Source: Elusimicrobiota bacterium
GTDB taxonomy: Bacteria > Elusimicrobiota > Elusimicrobia > FEN-1173
Direction of reading: 5' to 3'
Assembly (NCBI GenBank): GCA_003158755.1
Contig: PMLF01000138.1
Span: 1 to 14,025, forward strand
DNA length: 14,025 bases
Both the position numbers and the translations under genes were made by a program. The first letter of the stretch is position 1. Each line of letters opens with the position of its first letter. Below, piece by piece: positions 1 to 5,374 of this stretch. The notes below the pieces were generated by a model, which was not told the DNA's origin, did no database searches, and saw only the letters and a program-made list of their open reading frames with translations.

Positions 1-620
1 TGCCGTTCGGCATACGGCGGTTCAGGCAGAACGCAGCCATTGGTCGTGTTGACTGATCATCTCAACACTTCTTTCTGGGAAGAGTCTTCTCCTTCCGCAC
101 CGCGAACGCTTGACGCTCCTGTCCCATATCCTCGCCACTTCCGGCGGCTACCTTTTGGGGGGCTTCCGGCATTTCAGCCATACTATCTGCGTCTCCTTCG
201 CTCATCGAGTGGAAGGTCCTCTTCGTTCCTGCCCGTTCAGGCCTTCACTCCCGCGCTTCGGAGCTACTATGCCTTCTGCTGACTTCTGCGCGCCCTTCGG
301 TACCGCCTCTCGACGACCCTTACCCCGTAGGGTAGGCACGCAGATCTCCCCGGGTATTGCGTACTTGCTTTCCTCCCATGCGTCCGTCGCATCTACCGGC
401 TACGCCTCCGGATGAGTATCGGGCTTTCAGTCGTGTAGCCCCTTCGCCCAGGCGTCTCCGGCCTCCTATGCGCTTCGTGTTCCTCGGACCAGGAGTTTGC
501 TTACAGCTTCCTTCAGACCCCGCCTCGCGGCGGTAGCCCTTGCTGTTCGGCTAACGGTTCCCCTCATCAGGGTCCGTAGAGGACTTTCACCTCCAAGCAA
601 GCGCGCCCTGCCGGGCGCAC
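1..620 (-). mobile_element. Group II intron (IIC-like), 5' part up to domain V, truncated by the window edge
   Basis: Read on the minus strand, the element begins at 620 with GTGCGCCCGGCAGGGCGC, a typical group II 5' end. It continues as structured, GC-rich, non-coding sequence. At the left edge (about 33 down to 1) it reads GAACCGCCGTATGCCGAAC and then GGCA. This is the 5' strand and tetraloop of a domain V hairpin, and the three bases before CGTAT are CGC, the catalytic triad seen in group IIC introns instead of AGC. The 3' strand of domain V and all of domain VI would lie beyond position 1. The 5' splice junction lies 7 bases past an intrinsic terminator stem, the insertion site known for group IIC introns. 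Only about 590 nt separate the 5' end from domain V, so a full reverse transcriptase/maturase gene is absent. The plus-strand reading frames in this stretch are artefacts of RNA structure. The class assignment rests on the triad and target site, not on a covariance search. Confidence 0.8.
62..205 (-). pseudogene. Possible N-terminal remnant of the intron-encoded protein
   Basis: A 47-codon frame opens with ATG at 205 and stops with TGA at 62, inside what would be intron domain IV. It starts 415 nt from the intron 5' end, about where class C intron-encoded proteins usually begin. The peptide is hydrophilic, with an acidic and Pro/Ala-rich first half and a basic end (VRKEKTLPRKKC). No RT motifs (such as YADD) follow, because domain V begins about 30 nt after the stop. 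This could be the leftover start of a deleted RT/maturase gene, or simply linker sequence that happens to be open. I favour the remnant reading on position and composition only. Confidence 0.35.
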
Positions 621-627
621 TACAACG

Positions 628-662
628 AACCGCCCCCCGGGCTTTCGGCCCGGGGGGCGGTT
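628..662 (-). terminator. Intrinsic terminator of the porin-like gene, used as intron target
   Basis: A perfect 15-bp inverted repeat pairs 628-642 (AACCGCCCCCCGGGC) with 648-662, around a 5-nt loop (643-647). It lies 36 bp past the stop codon of the minus-strand porin-like gene. On the minus strand it is followed by GGTTCGTTGTA and then the intron 5' end, so the normal U-run is short and interrupted. On the plus strand it is followed by TTTT. The strong G+C stem makes a terminator the obvious reading. Confidence 0.85.
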
Positions 663-698
663 TTATCAGAACTTCGGTTCAGCCTTGGGAGGCCGTAA

Positions 699-2174
699 TC
701 AGGACTGGTGTTTACGGGCGGGCGCCGTCTTTTTAACGGCCGGAGCGGGAGCCTCTTCTTTTTCTCCACCCCACTTGATGGAGAGTTTTGCGAAATACAT
801 GGTCACCATGTTTTTGGAGGCGGTGTTGGCGGCCGTGAAGTTGTTCGCCAACCCGGAGTAAGGCCTGAAGAACGCAGCCCCCACTCTGGCGTCGATGGCG
901 GACGTGAAGTGGTAAAGGGCGGCGAGGTCGGTCTCGGCCCCCACGCCTTTGCTCGCGTCGGTGACCACCTTGTTGACGCGGAACATGTAATTGTCCAGGG
1001 ACAAGGTCGTCTTATCGTTCAAGAACGACGGCGTCCAATCGGCGCCCCAGGCGAGGACGCTCAAACCCCGTCCGAGCTGCGTGCTCACGCCGGGCTGGTT
1101 GGCGAGGAAGTCTCCGTAACCGAATATCTCTCCGAAACGCAAATCTCCCCGCGGACCGCCGAGGACGGAGAGGTCGTGGAACGACTTATCTCTCGACTCA
1201 CGGCTGGCGACCGTGCCGTTCTGGCTGTCCCCGGAAGCGTTGGCGTATTGGAGGTGCAGGCCGACCTTGGGGCCTTGAAAAGCATAGGCTCCCTTCAGGA
1301 AGAACCCATTCCCCTTGAACTTGGATTTCTGAGTCCCGGAGACTCCGTTATCATCCTTCCCGCCGTTTTGAGCGTACTCGGCCGAAAGGTTCAAGGCGTT
1401 GTTCAAAAGACCGACGCCCGCGCGCAGGTCCATGATCGTCAGGTCGATGTTGTCGTTCGTGGCCGTCAACCCGTTATTCTTGCCGTTGTAATAACCCAAT
1501 TGCAGGGGGACGCGAATCATCGGGAATAGGTCGTCCGCCCCGACGGTAAGATAACTGATGTTGATGTCGCCCCCGCCAGGGGCGTTGACGGCTTCCGTCG
1601 CCGCGGCCGAGCCGGGAGCGGTTTCGTTATGCCGAAACTTACCGGTGAAGCCGTCGAAGTTCAGTTTCCAATACTTCTTCTCCGCCCGCAAACCGTCGAT
1701 GGCGGTGACGGTCATGGCGTCGTCGTTGACGGGACCCACATAGAACAAGGAGTCTCCGTGTTCGCCGATGTATTGCCGTCCGAGACGGAACATGTCCATG
1801 GTCAAGAAGTTGTTTACGTTGACGTAGGCGTTCTGGAGCAGCCAAAGCCCCTGTTCGGTGATCATGTCGACGGGCTGGTTGTTGCCGTATTGCACTCGGG
1901 ATCCGGCGTTGCTGTTACGGACAATTTCGATCCGCCCTGAAACGTTTTCCGTGATCTCGGGCAGACCCAGTCCGACGCGCACGCGGGAGATGGTGCCGCC
2001 GCGGCGGTCGGGTCGGTCGCCGTTGAAATCCGTCTCGTTGTTGGCGGAGTTCCCCAGGACTTCCAGGGAACCGTCCGTGGTGATCTTGCCTAAACCCAGG
2101 AAGCCTTCCGCTCGAACCATTTGAGTTCCGATTAAGATCAGGGACACCATCAATGCGGCTAATTTTCTCATCAT
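699..2174 (-). CDS. Outer-membrane beta-barrel (porin / alginate-export-like) protein
   Basis: A 491-residue exported protein, most likely an outer-membrane channel or porin-like barrel of unknown substrate. The start at 2174 is set by GGAGGT (complement 2181-2186) six bases upstream. A second ATG follows directly at 2171, and an in-frame upstream extension to 2243 has no such support. The N-terminus is a clear signal peptide: MMRK, a hydrophobic core LAALMVSLILIG, then a probable cleavage after VRA. The rest alternates short amphipathic strands with Gly/Asn/Asp-rich turns, as in 16- to 18-strand barrels. A stretch reading RLGRQYIGEHGDSLFYVGP resembles the conserved Gly-Arg-Gln region of alginate-export-type barrels. 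The last strand (MVTMYFAKLSIKWGG) does not end in the usual C-terminal Phe; a Lys/Pro/Ala-rich tail of about 20 residues follows. The gene is monocistronic or lies downstream of gpmA, and ends at the terminator at 628-662. Barrel identity is fairly sure; subfamily and substrate are not. Confidence 0.75.
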   Translation of the reverse strand: MMRKLAALMVSLILIGTQMVRAEGFLGLGKITTDGSLEVLGNSANNETDFNGDRPDRRGGTISRVRVGLGLPEITENVSGRIEIVRNSNAGSRVQYGNNQPVDMITEQGLWLLQNAYVNVNNFLTMDMFRLGRQYIGEHGDSLFYVGPVNDDAMTVTAIDGLRAEKKYWKLNFDGFTGKFRHNETAPGSAAATEAVNAPGGGDINISYLTVGADDLFPMIRVPLQLGYYNGKNNGLTATNDNIDLTIMDLRAGVGLLNNALNLSAEYAQNGGKDDNGVSGTQKSKFKGNGFFLKGAYAFQGPKVGLHLQYANASGDSQNGTVASRESRDKSFHDLSVLGGPRGDLRFGEIFGYGDFLANQPGVSTQLGRGLSVLAWGADWTPSFLNDKTTLSLDNYMFRVNKVVTDASKGVGAETDLAALYHFTSAIDARVGAAFFRPYSGLANNFTAANTASKNMVTMYFAKLSIKWGGEKEEAPAPAVKKTAPARKHQS

Positions 2175-2228
2175 CGATTTACCTCCGCTTTTGTTTTGGG
2201 AGACAACCTCGGCCTCCGCTCCCCTCGC

Positions 2229-2255
2229 CGTCCTAATCGTCAACCAGACAGGACG
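2229..2255 (-). promoter_or_regulatory. Inverted repeat in the gpmA / porin gene spacer
   Basis: CGTCCT (2229-2234) and AGGACG (2250-2255) form a 6-bp inverted repeat with a 15-nt spacer in the 92-bp gap upstream of the porin-like gene. On the minus strand the spacer contains TTGACG, a fair -35 box, but no convincing -10 lies at the right distance. It could be an operator or a weak hairpin; chance is possible. Confidence 0.2.
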
Positions 2256-2266
2256 TTGCTGAAAAA

Positions 2267-2908
2267 TTAGGCGGTTGTTTTAGACAAAACACGGCCCTGA
2301 GAGTCGATATCATAAACAATTGGTTTTCCAGTGTCGAGATTGAGTTCCAGCACTTGGGCCTTGGTCAGTTTGTCCAGGTCCATGACGATGGCCCTCAGGG
2401 AATTGCCGTGGGGCGCCACAAGAATGTTTTTGCCCGACTTCACGAGGGGGAGAATGTGGGAGTAAAAATACGGCAGGGCCCGGGCCGCGGTGATCTGGAG
2501 GCTCTCGGTAATGCCTTCGGGGTTGAACTCGGTCTTGTCGGCCGGGGGAGGCACGTCGTAGGATCGGCGCCAAATCTTCACCTGGGCTTCCCCGAATTTC
2601 TTGGCCGTCTCCGCTTTGTTCAATCCTTGCAAGGCCCCGTAGTGGCGCTCGTTCAACGCTTGGTCTTTTTCCACGGACAGGGTCGATTGTCCGAGGATGT
2701 CCAGGATGATGGCGAGGGTCTTCTGGGCCCGCTGAAGGACCGAGGTGAAAGCTTGGTCGAATTTGAACCCTTTGGCCTTCAACCATTCGCCGGCTTTCTT
2801 CGCTTCCTCCCGGCCCTGGTCCGTCAAAGGGACGTCCACCCAACCGGTGAAACGGTTCTCTAAATTCCACTGCGATTGTCCATGTCGGACCAATACCAGC
2901 TTGCCCAT
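2267..2908 (-). CDS. gpmA: 2,3-bisphosphoglycerate-dependent phosphoglycerate mutase
   Basis: Cytoplasmic glycolytic/gluconeogenic enzyme interconverting 3- and 2-phosphoglycerate through a phosphohistidine. The 213-residue product has the family signature LVRHGQSQWN with phosphoacceptor His9, then FTGWVDVPLT, the second catalytic region LNERHYGALQGLNKAE with Glu87, WRRSYDVPPP, and the second active-site His167 in VAPHGNSLRA. The start at 2908 has AAGGAG eight bases upstream and puts RHG at the usual distance from the N-terminus. The longer in-frame extension to 3049 runs through the divergent sigma-factor gene and is rejected. The protein is shorter than the roughly 250-residue E. coli enzyme. 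It lacks about 20 residues after PPPADKTEF and the C-terminal tail, as in other short bacterial forms. It is transcribed divergently from the sigma-factor gene across a 49-bp spacer. Confidence 0.95.
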   Translation of the reverse strand: MGKLVLVRHGQSQWNLENRFTGWVDVPLTDQGREEAKKAGEWLKAKGFKFDQAFTSVLQRAQKTLAIILDILGQSTLSVEKDQALNERHYGALQGLNKAETAKKFGEAQVKIWRRSYDVPPPADKTEFNPEGITESLQITAARALPYFYSHILPLVKSGKNILVAPHGNSLRAIVMDLDKLTKAQVLELNLDTGKPIVYDIDSQGRVLSKTTA

Positions 2909-2939
2909 GAGCGCAACTCCTTTTATCAAATGAGTCGCC

Positions 2940-2969
2940 ATTATATAGAATTCACCCATGAACGTGGAA
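2940..2969 (-). promoter_or_regulatory. Promoter of gpmA
   Basis: A perfect TATAAT lies on the minus strand at complement 2940-2945. A weak -35 (TTCCAC, complement 2964-2969) is 18 bases upstream. Initiation near 2933 would give a leader of about 25 nt that includes the AAGGAG ribosome site. The -35 lies inside the start of the divergent sigma-factor gene. Confidence 0.55.
2944..2951 (+). promoter_or_regulatory. -10 region of the ECF sigma-factor gene (leaderless start)
   Basis: TATAGAAT at 2944-2951 offers -10 boxes (TATAGA or TAGAAT) whose expected start point is about 2956-2958, that is, on or next to the ATG at 2958. No Shine-Dalgarno sequence precedes that ATG (TTCACCC only), which fits a leaderless mRNA. 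The box overlaps the gpmA -10 on the other strand. No clear -35 was seen. Confidence 0.4.
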
Positions 2970-3533
2970 GCGGGAAACCTTTCCGGGGATTCGGTGTCGG
3001 AGGAGCGAGGGCGTTTCGACGCCTTGATGCGCCAGGAAGGATCGCGCATCTACACTCTGGCCGTGCGGTTGACCGGTAACGTCGCCGACGGCCAGGACTT
3101 GGCGGCGGAGACTTTCGTCCGAGCCTTCCGAGCCTTTGGCTCCTTCCGGGGAGAATCGGCCTTCGGAACGTGGGTATACAGGATATGCCTCAATTTATGG
3201 AAGAACCAGATGAGGGCGAAGAAACGACGCTGTTTTTGGAGCCATTTCAGCTTGGGCGTCCGAGATGAAAACGACGTCGCCGCCCCGGTGGACCCACCGT
3301 CGCGCGAACCGAATCCGGAGACGTCCTTGGACGCGGACGAGCGGCAACACCATATTCAAGAAGCCCTCGGCCGTCTTTCCCCGGAAGACCGGTCCATCGT
3401 GCTCCTCCGCGAAACGGAAAGCAGCTCCTACGAAGACATCGCCGTTCACTTGGGCTTACCCCTGGGGACCGTCAAATCTCGCCTGGCTCGGGCGCGATGG
3501 AAACTTCGCGATATCCTAAAGGACCTTCTATGA
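2958..3533 (+). CDS. ECF-type (sigma-70 family, RpoE-like) RNA polymerase sigma factor
   Basis: A 191-residue alternative sigma factor that directs RNA polymerase to stress or envelope promoters. Region 2 spans about residues 20-91, with VADGQDLAAETFVRAFRAF (2.1/2.2 core-binding helix) and FRGESAFGTWVYRICLNL (2.3/2.4, promoter melting and -10 contact). A Pro/Asp-rich linker covers about 100-128. Region 4 spans about 131-184, with LGRLSPEDRSIVLLRE and the helix-turn-helix YEDIAVHLGLPLGTVKSRLARAR (key part LPLGTVKSRL) that reads the -35 box. There is no C-terminal extension, so it is a plain two-domain ECF factor. It overlaps the downstream anti-sigma gene by four bases (ATGA), the normal arrangement for stoichiometric control. 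The ATG at 2958 has no ribosome site, and the promoter geometry suggests leaderless translation. The signal and regulon cannot be read from the sequence. Confidence 0.93.
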   Translation: MNVEAGNLSGDSVSEERGRFDALMRQEGSRIYTLAVRLTGNVADGQDLAAETFVRAFRAFGSFRGESAFGTWVYRICLNLWKNQMRAKKRRCFWSHFSLGVRDENDVAAPVDPPSREPNPETSLDADERQHHIQEALGRLSPEDRSIVLLRETESSSYEDIAVHLGLPLGTVKSRLARARWKLRDILKDLL

Positions 3534-4504
3534 CGCCGGACCCGAAAACCATCGAACGCCTATCGGCTTACTTGGACGACGTCCTCCCGGTAAAAGATCG
3601 GGCAGCCGTGGAAAGCCTTTTGGCCGGAGACGCCGACGCCCGGAAAGCTCTGAAAGAGCTCAAGGCGTTGAGGACCGGCCTCAAAGATCTGCCGGCCTCG
3701 AAACCTCCGGAATCTTTTTACGCCCGCGTATGGCGCCATGTCGAAGTCGCTCCCGTCCATCGTCCATTCCTGTCCCATTTCCCAATAAAAACCGTCGGAG
3801 TTCTAGCGACCCTGGCTTTGGTGATCGTGGCCACCCATGATTTCCGGCATCCCAGGAATATCGGAGGCATCGCGCGATCTCCGCTTCGAATGGTTCAATC
3901 CGCCTTCAAAGCCGGAAGAGAACCTTCCCCAGGGATGGGATTCGCTCAAAAGTCCATCGCGAAATATTCCGAGCCGGCGGGAAAGGAACAATCCTTGAAC
4001 GCACCGTTCCCCTCCGCCCGTCTTATGTCGGAAGCGAAAGAGGAAGAAAGCCCCCTCGCGAAAAGGGATGGGGAATCTCCGACACGTGAAAAAAACTTGC
4101 CCCTCGCCGCGCCGGCTTCCATCGCGGGCGGGGCCGCCGCCAATAACCTGCCGATTTTCTCTCAATTGAGGGGAGAAGCCCCGGGCGTCGCCGCTTTTCA
4201 AACGACGGTGGTTCGATCCGATTCGGAATGGCAAGAACTGTGGCCGAAGCTCGGGACCAACCGGCCGACGCCCCATTTCGATTTTTCCCGGGTGATGGTC
4301 GTCGGCGTATTCTTGGGAGAAAAACCCACCGGCGGATATTCCGTTCAGATCCAAAAAGCTCTTCGGGAAACCGATGGGGTTCGTATTTTGCACCACGTTG
4401 TTGAACCTCCCAAGGGAAACCCCCGCGCCCAAGTCCTCACTCATCCCTTCCACCTCGTCGTCATCCCTCGCGTGGAAGGTAAAATCGACTTCGAATCTAA
4501 TTAA
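3530..4504 (+). CDS. Membrane anti-sigma factor with C-terminal PrcB-like domain
   Basis: A 324-residue single-span membrane protein that probably holds the upstream ECF sigma factor inactive. The start at 3530 overlaps the sigma stop (ATGA) and has AAAGGA six bases upstream. Residues 1-70 form a short helical cytoplasmic domain (ERLSAYLDDVLPVKDRAAVE and KALKELKALR) like the N-terminus of RseA/RsiW-type anti-sigmas. It has no HxxxCxxC zinc motif; the protein contains no Cys at all. A membrane segment lies at about 86-102 (TVGVLATLALVIVA). A Lys/Glu/Pro/Ala-rich linker of about 110 residues follows. Residues about 223-322 match the PrcB C-terminal domain pattern: SDSEWQELW, FDFSRVMVVGVFLGEKPTGG, YSVQIQKA, then a Pro-rich turn and THPFHLVVIPR. 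In PrcB this domain partners a surface protease. Here it would sit outside the inner membrane and could sense signal or recruit a protease; that is inference. Confidence 0.85.
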   Translation: MTPDPKTIERLSAYLDDVLPVKDRAAVESLLAGDADARKALKELKALRTGLKDLPASKPPESFYARVWRHVEVAPVHRPFLSHFPIKTVGVLATLALVIVATHDFRHPRNIGGIARSPLRMVQSAFKAGREPSPGMGFAQKSIAKYSEPAGKEQSLNAPFPSARLMSEAKEEESPLAKRDGESPTREKNLPLAAPASIAGGAAANNLPIFSQLRGEAPGVAAFQTTVVRSDSEWQELWPKLGTNRPTPHFDFSRVMVVGVFLGEKPTGGYSVQIQKALRETDGVRILHHVVEPPKGNPRAQVLTHPFHLVVIPRVEGKIDFESN

Positions 4505-4560
4505 CGCATCGTTTATCACTGAAACTTTTCATGTCCACAGGGGTTCAAGGGGCGTGACGG

Positions 4561-4695
4561 TATTCATGGGACGTCCCCAATTACCTATTTGCGGCGCTTT
4601 GGTTATTGATCCTGGTCGGAGCGGTGAGAGTGACGTATCGAGGACAACGGAACTTTATAAAGGCGTGGGCGTTCTTTACAATAAGAGAGGTTTGA
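4561..4695 (+). pseudogene. Possible gene remnant encoding one membrane helix
   Basis: An open stretch of 44 codons ends in TGA at 4693-4695 and is bounded upstream by an in-frame TGA at 4555. It has no ATG start. Its translation holds a strongly hydrophobic run, YLFAALWLLILVGAVRV, followed by a basic-aromatic segment. That order looks like a membrane helix and its cytoplasmic flank. Codons such as TTA, ATA and AGA differ from the neighbouring genes. It could be the 3' end of a decayed or inserted gene, or a chance open frame. Confidence 0.25.
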
Positions 4696-4709
4696 AAGAT
4701 GAATTTCAC

Positions 4710-4747
4710 CCCCCATCCACCGGCGACCCGCCGGTTCCGGACGGGGG
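4710..4747. terminator. Hairpin between convergent units, possible bidirectional terminator
   Basis: ACCGGCG (4719-4725) and CGCCGGT (4729-4735) form a perfect 7-bp stem with a 3-nt loop. Outer pairing of CCCCC (4710-4714) with GGGGG (4743-4747), plus C4717-C4718 and T4716 with G4739-A4741, extends it across a bulge. It lies between the anti-sigma gene and the end of the opposing operon. Neither side has a long T-run, so termination would be imperfect. Confidence 0.4.
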
Positions 4748-4762
4748 ATTTCATTGAATTCT

Positions 4763-4790
4763 CGCTCACCCTGAGACTGTCGAAGGGGTC
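4763..4790. repeat. Intergenic CCCTGAG/TCGAAGGG-type repeat element
   Basis: The sequence CGCTCACCCTGAGACTGT followed by CGAAGGGGTC matches a short element found scattered in intergenic DNA of many unrelated bacteria, usually read as CCTTCGACAAGCTCAGGGTGAGCG on the other strand. The CCCT and AGGG ends pair across an imperfect hairpin. It overlaps the last two bases of the stop codon of the minus-strand gene ending at 4789, a typical 3'-end location. I recognise the pattern from memory; copies elsewhere in this genome cannot be seen here. Confidence 0.5.
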
Positions 4791-5049
4791 AGGCCGACCG
4801 GACGAAAACGTCCCTCATCCGTATTTCCACGTCGCCGAGGACCGAACCCACGGGCGGCATCCGCCTCTCAATTTCGGCCGCGAAGTCGCTTTTCGGCGAG
4901 AAGGCCGGAAGCGTCACCGACCGGAAATCGGACACGAAACTCGTTGCCGTTTCCTGAAAAACCACCGGACGAAGGAACACGGCGCGTCCCGTCACCGGCC
5001 ACAGCATCGTCATCAACACCCACAGGATCCACGTTCGATTATGAGTCAT
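4789..5049 (-). CDS. Small secreted protein of unknown function
   Basis: An 86-residue product that I do not recognise. The start at 5049 has AGGAGG (complement 5054-5059) four bases upstream, slightly close but strong. Residues 1-23 form a signal peptide (MTHNR, then WILWVLMTMLWPV, cleavage probably after GRA), so it is exported to the periplasm or beyond. There is no lipobox Cys. The mature part of about 63 residues has no Cys, no repeats and no recognisable domain; it ends in a charged region (GDVEIRMRDVFVRSA). It lies 49 bp downstream of the coiled-coil gene on the same strand and is probably the last gene of the mnmA-tyrS-yihY transcript, with the repeat element at its stop. Strong ribosome site plus signal peptide make it a likely real gene. 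Confidence 0.6.
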   Translation of the reverse strand: MTHNRTWILWVLMTMLWPVTGRAVFLRPVVFQETATSFVSDFRSVTLPAFSPKSDFAAEIERRMPPVGSVLGDVEIRMRDVFVRSA

Positions 5050-5098
5050 GGTACCCTCCTATACCATTGGAACGGTTTGGGAGGGGAAAAGTTACAGC

Positions 5099-5374
5099 CT
5101 ATTTTTTAAACTTCGCCTTGGCCTTGTTCAAAGCCCCGGAGACGTCATTCCACGCCGCGCTTAATCCTTCCCGAACTTCCACCCACGCTTCTCGGGCGGG
5201 GCCCCGCAATTCTTTGAGTTTGCGTTCGACTTCGTCTTTCTGCCGTTTGATTTCGTCGATGTTGATCTTGGCGGCGTAGTTCTTGGTTTTTCGGGCCGAC
5301 TCCATCAAATCATCCAGCCGAGCTCCCAACGCCCGCAGCCTTTCTTCCATCGCCCTCGATTTTTTCTTCGCCAT
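5099..5374 (-). CDS. Small coiled-coil protein
   Basis: A 91-residue, highly charged, almost entirely helical protein with no signal peptide or membrane segment. The start at 5374 (MAKKKSRAMEERL) is chosen because AAGGAGG lies six bases upstream; an in-frame start at 5398 lacks this. Residues about 8-60 show heptad-like spacing of Leu/Met/Ile with many Lys, Arg and Glu (RLRALGARLDDLMESARK, IDEIKRQKDEVERKLKEL), so a coiled coil is expected. The rest (EAWVEVREGLSAAWNDVSGALNKAKAKF) is an amphipathic helix. The first 65 bases overlap the 3' end of yihY in a different frame, so translation may be coupled to that membrane protein. No function can be assigned; a partner or scaffold of YihY is possible but only inferred. 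Confidence 0.7.
   Translation of the reverse strand: MAKKKSRAMEERLRALGARLDDLMESARKTKNYAAKINIDEIKRQKDEVERKLKELRGPAREAWVEVREGLSAAWNDVSGALNKAKAKFKK

Larger units (their letters stand above)
4505..4788. other. Gene-poor intergenic stretch between two convergent units
   Basis: No convincing gene lies between the anti-sigma stop and the end of the small secreted-protein gene on the other strand. It holds a perfect palindrome GGGACGTCCC (4568-4577), a 44-codon open stretch without a good start (4561-4695), a hairpin (4710-4747) and a repeat-like element (4763-4790). Base composition in 4600-4700 is visibly lower in G+C than the flanking genes. An alternative minus-strand frame (4581-4769) has neither a ribosome site nor recognisable content. 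Confidence 0.6.

Noticed and set aside
1..620. Ribosomal or other large structured RNA gene
   Set aside because: The 5' GTGCG end, domain V hairpin and terminator-adjacent insertion fit a group II intron; no rRNA landmark sequence was seen.
40..736. Three plus-strand reading frames (40-282, 110-415, 497-736)
   Set aside because: They lie over the minus-strand group II intron and the terminator. Such frames are commonly mis-annotated in structured RNA and have no ribosome site.
708..1529. 273-aa plus-strand frame
   Set aside because: Antisense to the porin-like gene, with no domain and no ribosome site; a G+C shadow.
2909..3049. N-terminal extension of gpmA
   Set aside because: It would overlap the divergent sigma-factor gene; the start at 2908 has a proper ribosome site and matches the family N-terminus.
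4568..4577. Perfect palindrome GGGACGTCCC as a REP or operator element
   Set aside because: Ten bases of palindrome in G+C-rich DNA are weak evidence and no second copy was found in the window.
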